Shown here: in pieces, positions 7,646-15,610 of the stretch | Layout: each line of letters begins with the position of its first letter | Position numbering within the stretch: the stretch's first letter is position 1 | Source of the DNA: UBA6772 sp965183875 | GTDB taxonomy: Bacteria; Bacteroidota; Bacteroidia; Flavobacteriales; UBA7430 | Assembly: GCA_965183875.1 (NCBI GenBank) | Contig: CBCYMK010000012.1 | Span: forward strand, 1-64,000 | DNA: 64,000 bases | Direction: 5' to 3' | The notes under the pieces: generated by a model | Told to the model about the DNA's origin: nothing | What the model saw: only the letters and a program-made list of their open reading frames with translations | The model's database searches: none | Made by a program: the position numbers and the translations under genes

Positions 7646-9353
7646 ATGAAAAAATTTACTTTTTTATTCTCTTTACTACTAACTCAGTTTGCTTTTGCTC
7701 AATGGGATGGTGATTTCCCTGGTGACGGAACTTTCCCTTGGCATGGAGATTCATCTATTGTAGTAACAGACTCGATGATTGTTATTAACGGTGATACTAT
7801 ATTTATAGACGTAAACCCTGGCGATGGAGAAAATCCATGGGATAACGACTGGGATGGAAATGATAATCCTTGGGGTGATTCTACTGATGTAGATTTTCCA
7901 TGGGATGATATTGAAGTAATCAACGATTCAACAATTGTTATAAATGGAGATACAATTATTCATTCTTTCCCTGGCGATGGCGAAAATCCATGGGATAACG
8001 ACTGGGATGGAAATGATAATCCTTGGGATGATTCTACTGATGTAGATTTTCCATGGGATGATATTGAAGTAATCAACGATTCAACAATTGTTATTGGAGG
8101 AGATACAATTATTCATTCTTTCCCTGGTGATGGAGAAAATCCATGGGATAACGACTGGGATGGAAATGATAATCCTTGGGATGATTCTACCGATGTAGAC
8201 AATCCATGGGATGGATATTGAGGTAATCAACGATTCAACAATTGTTATAAATGGAGATACAATTATTCATTCTTTCCCTGGCGATGGCGAAAATCCATGG
8301 GATAACGATTGGGATGATTCTACTGATGTAGATTTCCCTTGGGATGATGATTGTAACTGTACAATGGAATACAATCCAGTATGTGGAACTGATGGCTTTA
8401 CTTATCCAAATCCTTGTGTAGCAGAATGTGCTGGTGTAGATTATACACTGGGTGCATGTAGTGATAATGGTGAATGGCCTTGGGATGATTCTACCGATGT
8501 AGACAATCCATGGAATGGAGTTGAGGTAATCAACGATTCAACAATTGTTATAAATGGAGATACAATTATTCATTCTGGTGGTAATGGTACTTTTCCTGGT
8601 GATGGAGAATGGCCTTGGATAGATTCTACTGATGTAGAAGAAACGATGATTGTTGACTGTAACGGTGTTGAAGGTCCAGCAGATTGGATTGGTGATGGTT
8701 ATTGTGATGATGGATACTGGGGGTCTGACTTCAACTGTGAAGCTTTTGATTTTGACGGTGGAGACTGTGAAGAAGATGATGATAACGAATGGCCTTGGAA
8801 TGATTCTACAGATGTAGAATGTCCATGGGATAACGATTTCCCTGGCGGATCGAATGGCGATGATTTTGATGAAGATACCTTTGAAGATATGCTAGAGATT
8901 ATTGAAGGTTTCGATATGAACGCAGACGAATTGGTGTTGATTCTTGAAGAAACAGATGTGATACTTTCAATTATTGACGCAAGTGGTTTAGAATTTACCC
9001 CTGCTGAAATTGATGGCTTTCTAGTGTTTGGACCTTTCAGCTTAGAAGATTTATACTCGATTATTATTGAAGGAATGGAGGATTTTGAAATTGGTTGGGG
9101 CTTGTTCCGTCCAATTGGTGGACAAGTAGTTGGCGAAGGTGTAATTACTTCAAATGGTCAAAGCCTAAATAATATGTTTACTGTAAGTTCTATGCTTTCA
9201 TTAAACGAAACGGAGATTGATTTAGAGATCTATAAAACTACTTACTACGATTTATTAGGTAAGGAAGTTAAAGAAGCAAACAACGGATTGTATATTAAAG
9301 TTATGCAAACCAATAAAGGAGAGATTTCTGATAAAGTGTATATCAAGAAATAA
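7646..9353 (+). pseudogene. Secreted repeat protein with Kazal and LNR modules, one frameshift
   Basis: Two frames (7646-8221 and 8211-9353) form one gene broken by a one-base insertion near 8210. The protein starts with a signal peptide (cleavage after FAFAQ), then 51-residue Trp/Asp-rich repeats with the cores IEVINDSTIVINGDTIIHS and PWDNDWDGNDNPWDDSTDVD. A Kazal-like protease-inhibitor module follows (about 8352-8458; CNCTMEYNPVCGTDGFTYPN then more Cys). Next comes a Notch/LNR-like module (about 8657-8768) ending FNCEAFDFDGGDC, and finally a C-terminal domain with YYDLLGKEVKE and GLYIKV that matches type IX secretion sorting domains. It is thus a likely surface or secreted calcium-binding, inhibitor-like protein. 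Phase variation, a real null mutation and a sequencing slip in the repeat are all possible. Confidence 0.8.
7816..8428 (+). repeat. 153-bp coding tandem repeat
   Basis: The landmark CCCTGG(C/T)GATGG starts at 7816, 7969, 8122 and 8276, giving spacings of 153, 153 and 154 bases. The first two keep frame (51 codons); the third has one extra base and causes the frameshift in the host gene. Shorter degenerate copies of the STDVD/PWD and INDSTIVINGDT segments recur to about 8580. Confidence 0.9.
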
Positions 9354-9373
9354 TTTCTTTCTTTAATATATTG

Positions 9374-9404
9374 AAAAGGCTGCCAGAAATGGCAGCCTTT
9401 TTTT
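9374..9404 (+). terminator. Intrinsic terminator of the Kazal/LNR gene
   Basis: A 10-bp stem AAGGCTGCCA / TGGCAGCCTT with a GAAA loop followed by a run of T, 20 bases after the stop codon. Confidence 0.9.
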
Positions 9405-9591
9405 GTGATAATTTTATAGGTAGTTTTTTCTTCCCGAGAACTATGGGTATCCTTTACTTTGTAAGAAGTAGTTAGAGAATTAAGAAGATAAAGTAGTTGT
9501 AAAAATTATGAGTATTTTCTCATCTCCTCTGTCAGTCTGAGCCTGTTGAAGACCCTATTACTCTTCCTTCACCTATAGAGAATTAAAGTAT

Positions 9592-9629
9592 AAAAAAAAG
9601 AGGCTGATTCAAATTTGAAACAGCCTCTT
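9592..9629 (-). terminator. Intrinsic terminator of the M1 peptidase gene
   Basis: On the minus strand, AGAGGCTG pairs with CAGCCTCT around a 14-base loop that can itself pair partly, followed by eight T. It lies 17 bases after the peptidase stop. Confidence 0.85.
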
Positions 9630-9645
9630 GGGTTTTTATAAAAGC

Positions 9646-11544
9646 TTAACGCTTAATTTTCATTATTTTTTGAAGTTTTCCTTTCTTTCTCTTCTCAACC
9701 AACTTAAGACCTAGGTCATATTTCTCCCAGTTCCAATTTTCAGGTATAGTCAAACGATCGTTAAGAGCTTCTACATCAGCTATAGAACTGTTTGGGTGCA
9801 GTTGTACAGAAACAATATCAGCTGGCATTATTTCTAAACCAATTGTATAGCTCGGGTTGGTCCATGCCCAGTCGTTAAGTTGCTTCTTTTTAGATTCAAT
9901 TTCCTTTTCTCCACGCATTAATACTGTAGGGATATAATAGCTTATTGTTTCCCCATTTTTTAATTGAATATCTAATTCAATAGGCATTGGCATTTCACCT
10001 TTTGTAAGTAGTATTCTACTTCCGTTTGTAGTAGCCGAAATTTCAGCAATAGCATAGTCAATGGTTTTGGTAGTGTTCACAAAATAATCGAAATACCAAT
10101 CTAACTCAATACCACTTTCACGCTCTACAATTCTTTTGAAGTCTGCTGGAGTAGGATGCTTAAAGCTCCATTCTTTGAAATAACGCAATAGCGAACGGTC
10201 TACAGTTTCCTGCCCTACAATATGACTAAGCTGATCTAGTATCACCACTCCCTTAGAGTACGATGCTGTTCCGTATGCCCAGTTGGTGTTAAAGTGATCG
10301 GCATGTGTACAAAGTGGTTCTTCATACTTACTATTGGCAATTCTTTTATATCCTTTATAAGAACTTCCATGTGCGTTTTTCCAGTCTTCAGGAAATAACT
10401 GTTGTTCAATTCTATTCGATGCATAAGAGGTAAAACCCTCGTCCATCCAAGAGAATAAGCTTTCGTTGGTAGCCAACATTCCTTGGTACCAACTGTGCAT
10501 TGCTTCGTGAACACAAACACCTACCAAACTCTTTAATTTTCTATTTCCAGTGATTAAGGTAGCCATAGGGTATTCCATACCGCCATCTCCTCCTTGAATA
10601 ATAGAGTAGTGTGGGTAAGGGTATTTCCCGAAGTTTTCATCTGCATAAGCAAAGGTTTTGATCATATATTCTCCTAGATTCTCCCATTCTTTGGTTTTCT
10701 CTCCTTTTAAATAGAAAAGGTGGAAGTTAGGTCCTTTGTCGTTTACTACGATGTCGTGTGTGTATTCTGGATCTGCAGCCCATACAAAATCATGTACATT
10801 TTCAGCTTTAAAGTTCCATGTTAATCGATCCGATTTAGTAGCTTGAACAGTGTTTGAATAACCGTGTCCAATTTCATCAGCATTTTGTAGTACCCCAGTA
10901 GCAGCAATTGTATAAGCAGAGTCCATAGTGATGTTTACATCGAATGAACCCCAAATTCCGTAAAACTCACGTCCTACATATGGGTTGGTATGCCATCCAT
11001 CAGTATCGTATTCACACATTTTAGGATACCACTGCGACATAGAATAGTCTATACCTTCTTTGTTCATTCTTCCCGAACGGCGAATTTGAACAGGTATTTG
11101 TGCTTTAAATTCCATATTAAAAACGGCAGTATCTCCTGGAAGAATTTCATTTTCTAAAAACACCTCTAAGATCGTTCTGTCGTGTACAAACTTAAGCTCA
11201 GTATCATTGAGTTTTAAAGAGGTGATTTGTTGAATCCCCATTTCATTTTCTTTCAAATGTGCTATTCTGTCACCTACCCTTCTGTCTGGGTCTAAAATAG
11301 TTCTAGAGCGTATATCCATCATACTTCCCGGTTGAAAAGCATTAAAGTAGAGGTGGTAAAACACCTTGTTTAAAGTGTCAGGAGAATGATTGATGAGCGT
11401 CAATTCTTGAAGCCCGTCAAATTGGTGCTTCTCAGAATCGAAGTTGATATCCATTTGGTAATGAGCTTCTTGCTGCCAATAAGATTGACTATAAGCACTA
11501 AGGCTAAACCCCAAGCATAGAAGTATTGAAAAAAGACTTTTCAT
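9646..11544 (-). CDS. Secreted M1-family zinc metallopeptidase
   Basis: A 632-residue gluzincin aminopeptidase-like enzyme. A signal peptide (residues 1-20, ending SAYSQ) sends it to the periplasm or outside. The N-terminal beta domain is followed by the exopeptidase motif GGMEYP at 321-326, the zinc site HEAMH at 346-350 with the third ligand Glu in WMDEG at about 369, and the catalytic Tyr region in NWAYGTASYSKG. The C-terminal basic tail (KKGKLQKIMKIKR) is not a clear type IX sorting domain. It is transcribed divergently from the WYL regulator, 59 bases away, so the regulator might control it. Substrate unknown, probably N-termini of peptides. Confidence 0.9.
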   Translation of the reverse strand: MKSLFSILLCLGFSLSAYSQSYWQQEAHYQMDINFDSEKHQFDGLQELTLINHSPDTLNKVFYHLYFNAFQPGSMMDIRSRTILDPDRRVGDRIAHLKENEMGIQQITSLKLNDTELKFVHDRTILEVFLENEILPGDTAVFNMEFKAQIPVQIRRSGRMNKEGIDYSMSQWYPKMCEYDTDGWHTNPYVGREFYGIWGSFDVNITMDSAYTIAATGVLQNADEIGHGYSNTVQATKSDRLTWNFKAENVHDFVWAADPEYTHDIVVNDKGPNFHLFYLKGEKTKEWENLGEYMIKTFAYADENFGKYPYPHYSIIQGGDGGMEYPMATLITGNRKLKSLVGVCVHEAMHSWYQGMLATNESLFSWMDEGFTSYASNRIEQQLFPEDWKNAHGSSYKGYKRIANSKYEEPLCTHADHFNTNWAYGTASYSKGVVILDQLSHIVGQETVDRSLLRYFKEWSFKHPTPADFKRIVERESGIELDWYFDYFVNTTKTIDYAIAEISATTNGSRILLTKGEMPMPIELDIQLKNGETISYYIPTVLMRGEKEIESKKKQLNDWAWTNPSYTIGLEIMPADIVSVQLHPNSSIADVEALNDRLTIPENWNWEKYDLGLKLVEKRKKGKLQKIMKIKR

Positions 11545-11603
11545 TCGAATAGATTTTAATTAATTTGGACGTAAATCTACAAACTATATTTTGTTTTAAG
11601 TAA

Positions 11604-12491
11604 ATGGCTGAACAAAGAAAAATATTGCGCATTTTTAAACTTATAAGTTTATTAAAAGGAGCTAAAAGAAGAACACCTGTTGAGTTGGCTTCAATTTTAG
11701 AAATATCCAAACGTACCGCTTACCGTTACTTTATCCTACTCGAAGAGTTGGGTTTTATAATAGATGTAGATTTTGAGAATCGTTACTTTATTCCTACTGA
11801 CGCAGGCGATGAGTACCAGTTTACATTTAATGCCGAAGAGTCGTTGCTTATAAAGCAGTCTATAAAGAGCTTGTCTGCTTCCCATAATCTATCTGAACAC
11901 ATCCTCAAAAAACTCCATATGATGAGTGAACAGGCTCAGATAGGAGAGAATATATTAAATGCCAGTAATGGATTGAAGATTGAGAAATTATCGAAGGCCA
12001 TAACAGAAAAACAACAAGTTAAATTGATGAACTATTCATCCCTAAATTCGAATACAGATTCAAATCGTTTATTCGAACCTATTACATTTACTACCAATTA
12101 CACTGGTGTTATTGGGGTTGATGTTGAAAATGCACCTACAGAGTCTCGTATTTTTAATATCAATAGAATAGGTCATGTAGACGTGCTTAGTAAGCAGCAG
12201 GGTTTTGCTTCTAAAATTGAAGTTCAATCTATAGATGCTTTTGGGTATAAAGGCGAAAAACTTTACGCGATAGAGTTAAATCTAAAACGCAAAGCTTATG
12301 CCCAGTTGATTCAGTTTTACCCCCAAACAAAACCACTTATAAAAGGTAAAACCAATAATTACGTATTTAAGTCAAAGGTTTATTTTTCTGAAAATCTATT
12401 CCGTTTTCTACTTTCTTTCCCCGATGAGGTGCAGATAGTAAAACCTAGTAGTCTTACCTTGGCTCTGAAGGAGTTTAAGCAGACTTTTTAA
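11604..12491 (+). CDS. WYL-domain transcriptional regulator
   Basis: A 295-residue DNA-binding regulator. The N-terminus is a DeoR-like winged helix-turn-helix (about residues 6-65, RILRIF-type helix then ISKRTAYRYFILLEELGF). The middle and C-terminus contain a WYL-type ligand domain (about 130-230), recognisable from LSKAITEKQQVKLMNYSS, FEPITF and FNINRIGHV. WYL regulators sense nucleic-acid or nucleotide ligands in several characterised cases. It is divergent from the M1 peptidase, and its 3' end overlaps the convergent phhA gene by 17 bases, so antisense interference is possible. Confidence 0.85.
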   Translation: MAEQRKILRIFKLISLLKGAKRRTPVELASILEISKRTAYRYFILLEELGFIIDVDFENRYFIPTDAGDEYQFTFNAEESLLIKQSIKSLSASHNLSEHILKKLHMMSEQAQIGENILNASNGLKIEKLSKAITEKQQVKLMNYSSLNSNTDSNRLFEPITFTTNYTGVIGVDVENAPTESRIFNINRIGHVDVLSKQQGFASKIEVQSIDAFGYKGEKLYAIELNLKRKAYAQLIQFYPQTKPLIKGKTNNYVFKSKVYFSENLFRFLLSFPDEVQIVKPSSLTLALKEFKQTF

Positions 12492-13194
12492 GTTTCAGTG
12501 TTAAATTGTTTAAGCTGCTATAAAGTTCATCTAACGATTCAATTACAAAATACTTCTCTTGTATGATGTCTGTATGGAATTCACATTGCATTACTTCTTG
12601 AATATCGTATTTAAGGTGTTTTAGTTTTGTGTCGAACACATGATTTGTTTCTCCAAAAGAAGAGGCTATTCCAGCTCCGTATACTTTGAGTTTCCCATTT
12701 TCTTTAATGAGCCCAAATTCTATTGTAAACCAATAAATGCGCTGCAAGCATAAAAGCATTTCTTCGTTTTCTTTGTGTTGCTGACCTAGTTTACCAAATG
12801 CTTGAGCAAATTTCGAAAATGTAGGGTTTAAGAGTAGGGGTATATGGCCAAATATATCGTGAAACATATCTGGCTCCTCCAGGTAGTCTATTTGTTCTCT
12901 TTTTCGTAACCATGTAGAGGAGCAGAATTTTTTCTCTGCCAGTAAGTCAAAAAAATCTCCCACAGGTATAAGTCCAGGTACCACATGAATTTCCCAGCCT
13001 GTATTGCCTTTGAAAAAATTATTCATTTCCTCAAAATTTGGAATTGACTTTTCATTTAAAAACGGCGCTAGCTGCTCTAAACACTCGTTATAATGTATGG
13101 AGCCTTTTATTCCTAAGTTTTCTTTCTGTCGGTTAAATAGTAAAGCCCATACCTCTTGGTCTTCTTGGCTGTAATTTTCGTAATGCTGTTTCAT
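12475..13194 (-). CDS. phhA: Phenylalanine 4-monooxygenase
   Basis: Converts phenylalanine to tyrosine using oxygen and tetrahydropterin. The 239-residue protein is the bacterial single-domain type without an ACT regulatory domain. The iron ligands are visible as H112 and H117 in DMFHDIFGHIPLL and E159 in FTIEFGLI; the pterin region PGLIPVGDFF is at about 73-82. The open frame reaches back to 13266, but the ATG at 13194 is the start because the upstream codons lie in a terminator hairpin and the N-terminus MKQHYENYSQED matches the family. Expression is likely controlled by tyrosine-dependent attenuation in the leader (see the separate entries). Its 3' end overlaps the WYL regulator. Confidence 0.93.
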   Translation of the reverse strand: MKQHYENYSQEDQEVWALLFNRQKENLGIKGSIHYNECLEQLAPFLNEKSIPNFEEMNNFFKGNTGWEIHVVPGLIPVGDFFDLLAEKKFCSSTWLRKREQIDYLEEPDMFHDIFGHIPLLLNPTFSKFAQAFGKLGQQHKENEEMLLCLQRIYWFTIEFGLIKENGKLKVYGAGIASSFGETNHVFDTKLKHLKYDIQEVMQCEFHTDIIQEKYFVIESLDELYSSLNNLTLKLKKSA

Positions 13195-13204
13195 GCTTTT
13201 TTTG

Positions 13205-13242
13205 AATAAAAAAACACCCACCTCCGAATGGAAATGGGTGTT
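13205..13242 (-). terminator. Intrinsic terminator inside the phhA leader (attenuator)
   Basis: On the minus strand AACACCCATTTCC pairs with GGAGGTGGGTGTT (13 bp with two G-T pairs, loop ATTC, 13213-13242) and is followed directly by seven T. It sits 18 bases before the phhA ATG and has no T tract on the plus strand, so it can only act on phhA transcription. A terminator between promoter and gene is the hallmark of an attenuator. Confidence 0.88.
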
Positions 13243-13279
13243 GGTTATAAATTTATATACTACCAATTCGTCCTATTCC

Positions 13280-13330
13280 TTATGGAGTGGAGTGAATATA
13301 ATAATAGTAATATGTGTTTTGTCTGATCAT
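13280..13330 (-). CDS. Tyr-rich leader peptide of phhA
   Basis: A 16-codon ORF encoding MIRQNTYYYYYIHSTP, with five consecutive Tyr codons (TAT TAC TAT TAT TAT), ending in TAA 37 bases before the terminator stem. Its ATG lies only 6 bases after a TATATTTG box, so translation may be leaderless or nearly so. The downstream enzyme makes tyrosine, so ribosome stalling at these codons when tyrosine is scarce is the expected sensing step. The last codons (CACTCCACTCC, 13283-13293) are complementary to the terminator 3' arm with small bulges and could form the antiterminator when the ribosome stalls upstream. Confidence 0.85.
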   Translation of the reverse strand: MIRQNTYYYYYIHSTP

Positions 13331-13336
13331 CTTTAC

Positions 13337-13367
13337 CAAATATACAAATCTTTAATACGTATACAAA
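13337..13367 (-). promoter_or_regulatory. phhA leader promoter
   Basis: The minus strand shows TATATTTG (13337-13344), matching the Bacteroidota minus-7 consensus TAnnTTTG, with TTTG (13364-13367) 19 bases upstream as the minus-33 element. Transcription would begin at about 13331-13334, immediately before the leader peptide. Confidence 0.75.
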
Positions 13368-13436
13368 TCTAATTACGTGTCACTAGTTGTCACAACTTAT
13401 AGCTTCATTTGTAATGTAGAATTAAAACAAAGGACT

Positions 13437-13826
13437 ATGACAACAACTTACGCACTTAGACAAAGCACTCACCAGTATTTACCATTCGGAATAGATTTTT
13501 CTAAAAAGGACGATCATTTAGGCGTCTACAATTCACGTGTTTTGGAAGATCTCGTAGACGGAAATTTACAGAGGGAGTATTATTTCCAGACTCGTAAATT
13601 TGGCTCAATCTACTTGTCGGTAGTTAGTAAGTTGGTTATTTCGGACCAAACATGGAATGAGTTTATGGGGACCTTTATGCAAGACAAGGATATTGAACAA
13701 TTCGTTGATCAGATGATAAATAACCAGATGGATACCGATTTATTGAGCTTAATCGGGAATAATTTGCCAAAATACCCAGATGTTTTGGGCTTGGTGTTAA
13801 TGGGAGAAGCAATCTATAAGGGGTGA
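13437..13826 (+). CDS. Hypothetical protein, 129 residues
   Basis: The frame opens at 13377, but the ATG at 13437 (MTTTYALRQ) is preferred because it follows an A-rich AGGACT stretch, and the earlier codons overlap the phhA promoter region. The protein is soluble and slightly acidic, without signal peptide or recognisable motif. I do not recognise the family. It is transcribed divergently from phhA. Confidence 0.65.
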   Translation: MTTTYALRQSTHQYLPFGIDFSKKDDHLGVYNSRVLEDLVDGNLQREYYFQTRKFGSIYLSVVSKLVISDQTWNEFMGTFMQDKDIEQFVDQMINNQMDTDLLSLIGNNLPKYPDVLGLVLMGEAIYKG

Positions 13827-14105
13827 AACGTAAAACGAGAGTTGAGAAATTGTAAATCTTTAAACATGCCTGGTAGATAGACATATTTCGGGGTTGTCAC
13901 ATTGAGTTTATCGAAATGTTCTCTATAAGTAGCCAGTCACTATGTACCAATTTTTCGTTTCATTTTTAATCGTCTATTTGACATTAAAACCATTTTGACA
14001 AAAAAAGGTGAATGCTAATAATTAACATTCACCTTTAATAATATAGACTGTATTCCAATTCAACAATTATTTATTGTGAATTAAAACTTAATCATCAATA
14101 AACAC
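13827..14105. other. Intergenic stretch with a small repeat-like segment
   Basis: Apart from the terminator at its right end, this gap contains TGTCACATTGAGTTTATCGA (from about 13897), related to the segment at 9530-9552. No ORF or RNA gene is apparent. Confidence 0.4.
14001..14036 (-). terminator. Intrinsic terminator of the 83-residue acidic gene
   Basis: On the minus strand AGGTGAATG pairs with CATTCACCT across an AT-rich loop and is followed by seven T. Confidence 0.8.
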
Positions 14106-14357
14106 TTAGTCTTCTAATTCTTCGTAACGATCAATTTCTCTTTGGTAAAATTCATCAGCTAAAGCTAAAAGTTCGCTAATAGCAGTGGTTAATTCTGCCT
14201 CATCGTTGGTGCCTAATAATTCAGGAAGGTGGTCGTCCATCCACATAACGTCATCGGTGTCTAGGTTTAAGATAAACTTTGGTGATTGAGTGTGGATAAT
14301 AAAAACAGTGTCTTGACTTTCGGTGTTGTCTCCAACTAAAAACTTTGGGATTTTCAT
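14106..14357 (-). CDS. Small acidic conserved-type protein
   Basis: An 83-residue protein rich in Asp and Glu (LDTDDVMWMDDHLPELL, then EELED at the end), cytosolic, with no transmembrane segment. It appears to be a well-formed small gene with its own terminator and an A/T-rich start region. I do not recognise a characterised family. The next gene on the same strand, 87 bases upstream, is the NtrC-like regulator, so co-transcription is possible. Confidence 0.7.
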   Translation of the reverse strand: MKIPKFLVGDNTESQDTVFIIHTQSPKFILNLDTDDVMWMDDHLPELLGTNDEAELTTAISELLALADEFYQREIDRYEELED

Positions 14358-14443
14358 TTTTTTGTAATTTATGTTTTAATGTTAAATGGAACTTGTTAAG
14401 GGTCGTTTCTTAGGTCAGTTAAGGTTAAGCTACAGGTTTGTAG

Positions 14444-15610
14444 TTATTGTTTTCCTGCAAAAGATTCTACTTCTTCTTTGCTAATGGTGTCTGAGCACAA
14501 TATTATTAAGCGTTCAATAACGTTTCTAAACTCTCTAATATTTCCAGACCACGAATAGCTTTGCAGTGTTTTTAAGGCTTCGGGGCTAAACGTTTTTTCA
14601 GTAATTCCGTGTTCATTACAGATTTGTTTGTTAAAATGGTCTGTAAGGATAGGTATGTCTTCTTTGCGTTCGTCTAAGGAAGGGTTGCTAATTAAAATAA
14701 CTCCTAAACGGTGGTAAAGATCCTCTCTAAAATTACCTGCTTCAATTTCTTTTTTTAGGTCCTTGTTGGTGGCTGCTAAAACACGAACATTTACGGTAAT
14801 TTCTTTGTCTCCTCCAACGCGGGTAATCTTATGTTCTTGTAGAGCGCGTAATACTTTTGCTTGCGCCTTTAAGCTCATGTCTCCTACCTCATCAAGGAAT
14901 AGGGTTCCACCGTCGGCAGTTTCAAATTTCCCTTTACGTTGTTTTATGGCAGAGGTAAAAGCGCCTTTTTCATGACCAAATAATTCAGATTCAATTAGTT
15001 CTGAAGGTATTGCAGCACAGTTTACTTCGATCATCGGAGCAGTACTTCTCTCACTTTTTTCGTGTATCGCATGGGCTATAAGTTCTTTTCCTGTTCCATT
15101 AGCACCTGTAATGAGTACTCTTGCATCGGTAGGAGCAACCCTATCGATCATTTGATTTATTTTGGCTAGTGCTGGGGAGTCGCCAATCATCTCGTATTTT
15201 TTGCTAACCTTTTTCTTGAGTACTTTATTTTGGACCACTAAATTCTTTCGGTCCAAGCCGTTTCTCACCGTATTTAATAATCGGTTTAAATCTGGTGGTT
15301 TCGAGATATAGTCGAAGGCACCTTTTTTTATACATTCTACAGCAGTGTCAATATCTCCGTGTCCTGAAATCATAACCATGGTTAGATCTGGTTGGTCTTT
15401 TATAGCTTTGGTGAGCAGCTCCATTCCATCCATTTTAGGCATTTTAATATCGCATAAAATTAGATCATAACTATCTTTAGATAATTTGTCTAAGCCTTCT
15501 AGTCCATCTTCTGCGACCTCAACCTTATAACTACTGTCTTCTTCTTGTATGATGTTCGACAGTACATTTCGAATCGCTTTTTCATCTTCTATAATGAGGA
15601 TTTTTGCCAT
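14444..15610 (-). CDS. NtrC-type response regulator lacking a DNA-binding domain
   Basis: A 388-residue two-domain protein. Residues 1-120 form a receiver domain with phospho-acceptor D54 (LILCDIKMP). Residues 140-370 form a sigma-54-activator AAA+ ATPase with Walker A GANGTGKE (about 169-176) and Walker B LFLDEVGD (about 237-244). The sigma-54 contact loop reads GAFTSA (216-221) instead of GAFTGA. The protein stops after the ATPase (EEVESFAGKQ), so the usual C-terminal Fis-type helix-turn-helix is missing. Such regulators may act from solution on sigma-54 holoenzyme. It overlaps the 3' end of the ppx gene upstream by 22 bases. No sensor kinase is nearby. Confidence 0.9.
   Translation of the reverse strand: MAKILIIEDEKAIRNVLSNIIQEEDSSYKVEVAEDGLEGLDKLSKDSYDLILCDIKMPKMDGMELLTKAIKDQPDLTMVMISGHGDIDTAVECIKKGAFDYISKPPDLNRLLNTVRNGLDRKNLVVQNKVLKKKVSKKYEMIGDSPALAKINQMIDRVAPTDARVLITGANGTGKELIAHAIHEKSERSTAPMIEVNCAAIPSELIESELFGHEKGAFTSAIKQRKGKFETADGGTLFLDEVGDMSLKAQAKVLRALQEHKITRVGGDKEITVNVRVLAATNKDLKKEIEAGNFREDLYHRLGVILISNPSLDERKEDIPILTDHFNKQICNEHGITEKTFSPEALKTLQSYSWSGNIREFRNVIERLIILCSDTISKEEVESFAGKQ

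Noticed and set aside
7816..8428. Regular 153-bp repeats suggesting a CRISPR array
   Set aside because: Units are far too long, have no spacers, stay in frame and encode repeated protein segments.
13213..13266. N-terminal extension of phhA through KFITNTHFHSEVGVFLF codons
   Set aside because: This stretch is the terminator hairpin; only a TTG could start it, and the ATG at 13194 gives the family N-terminus.
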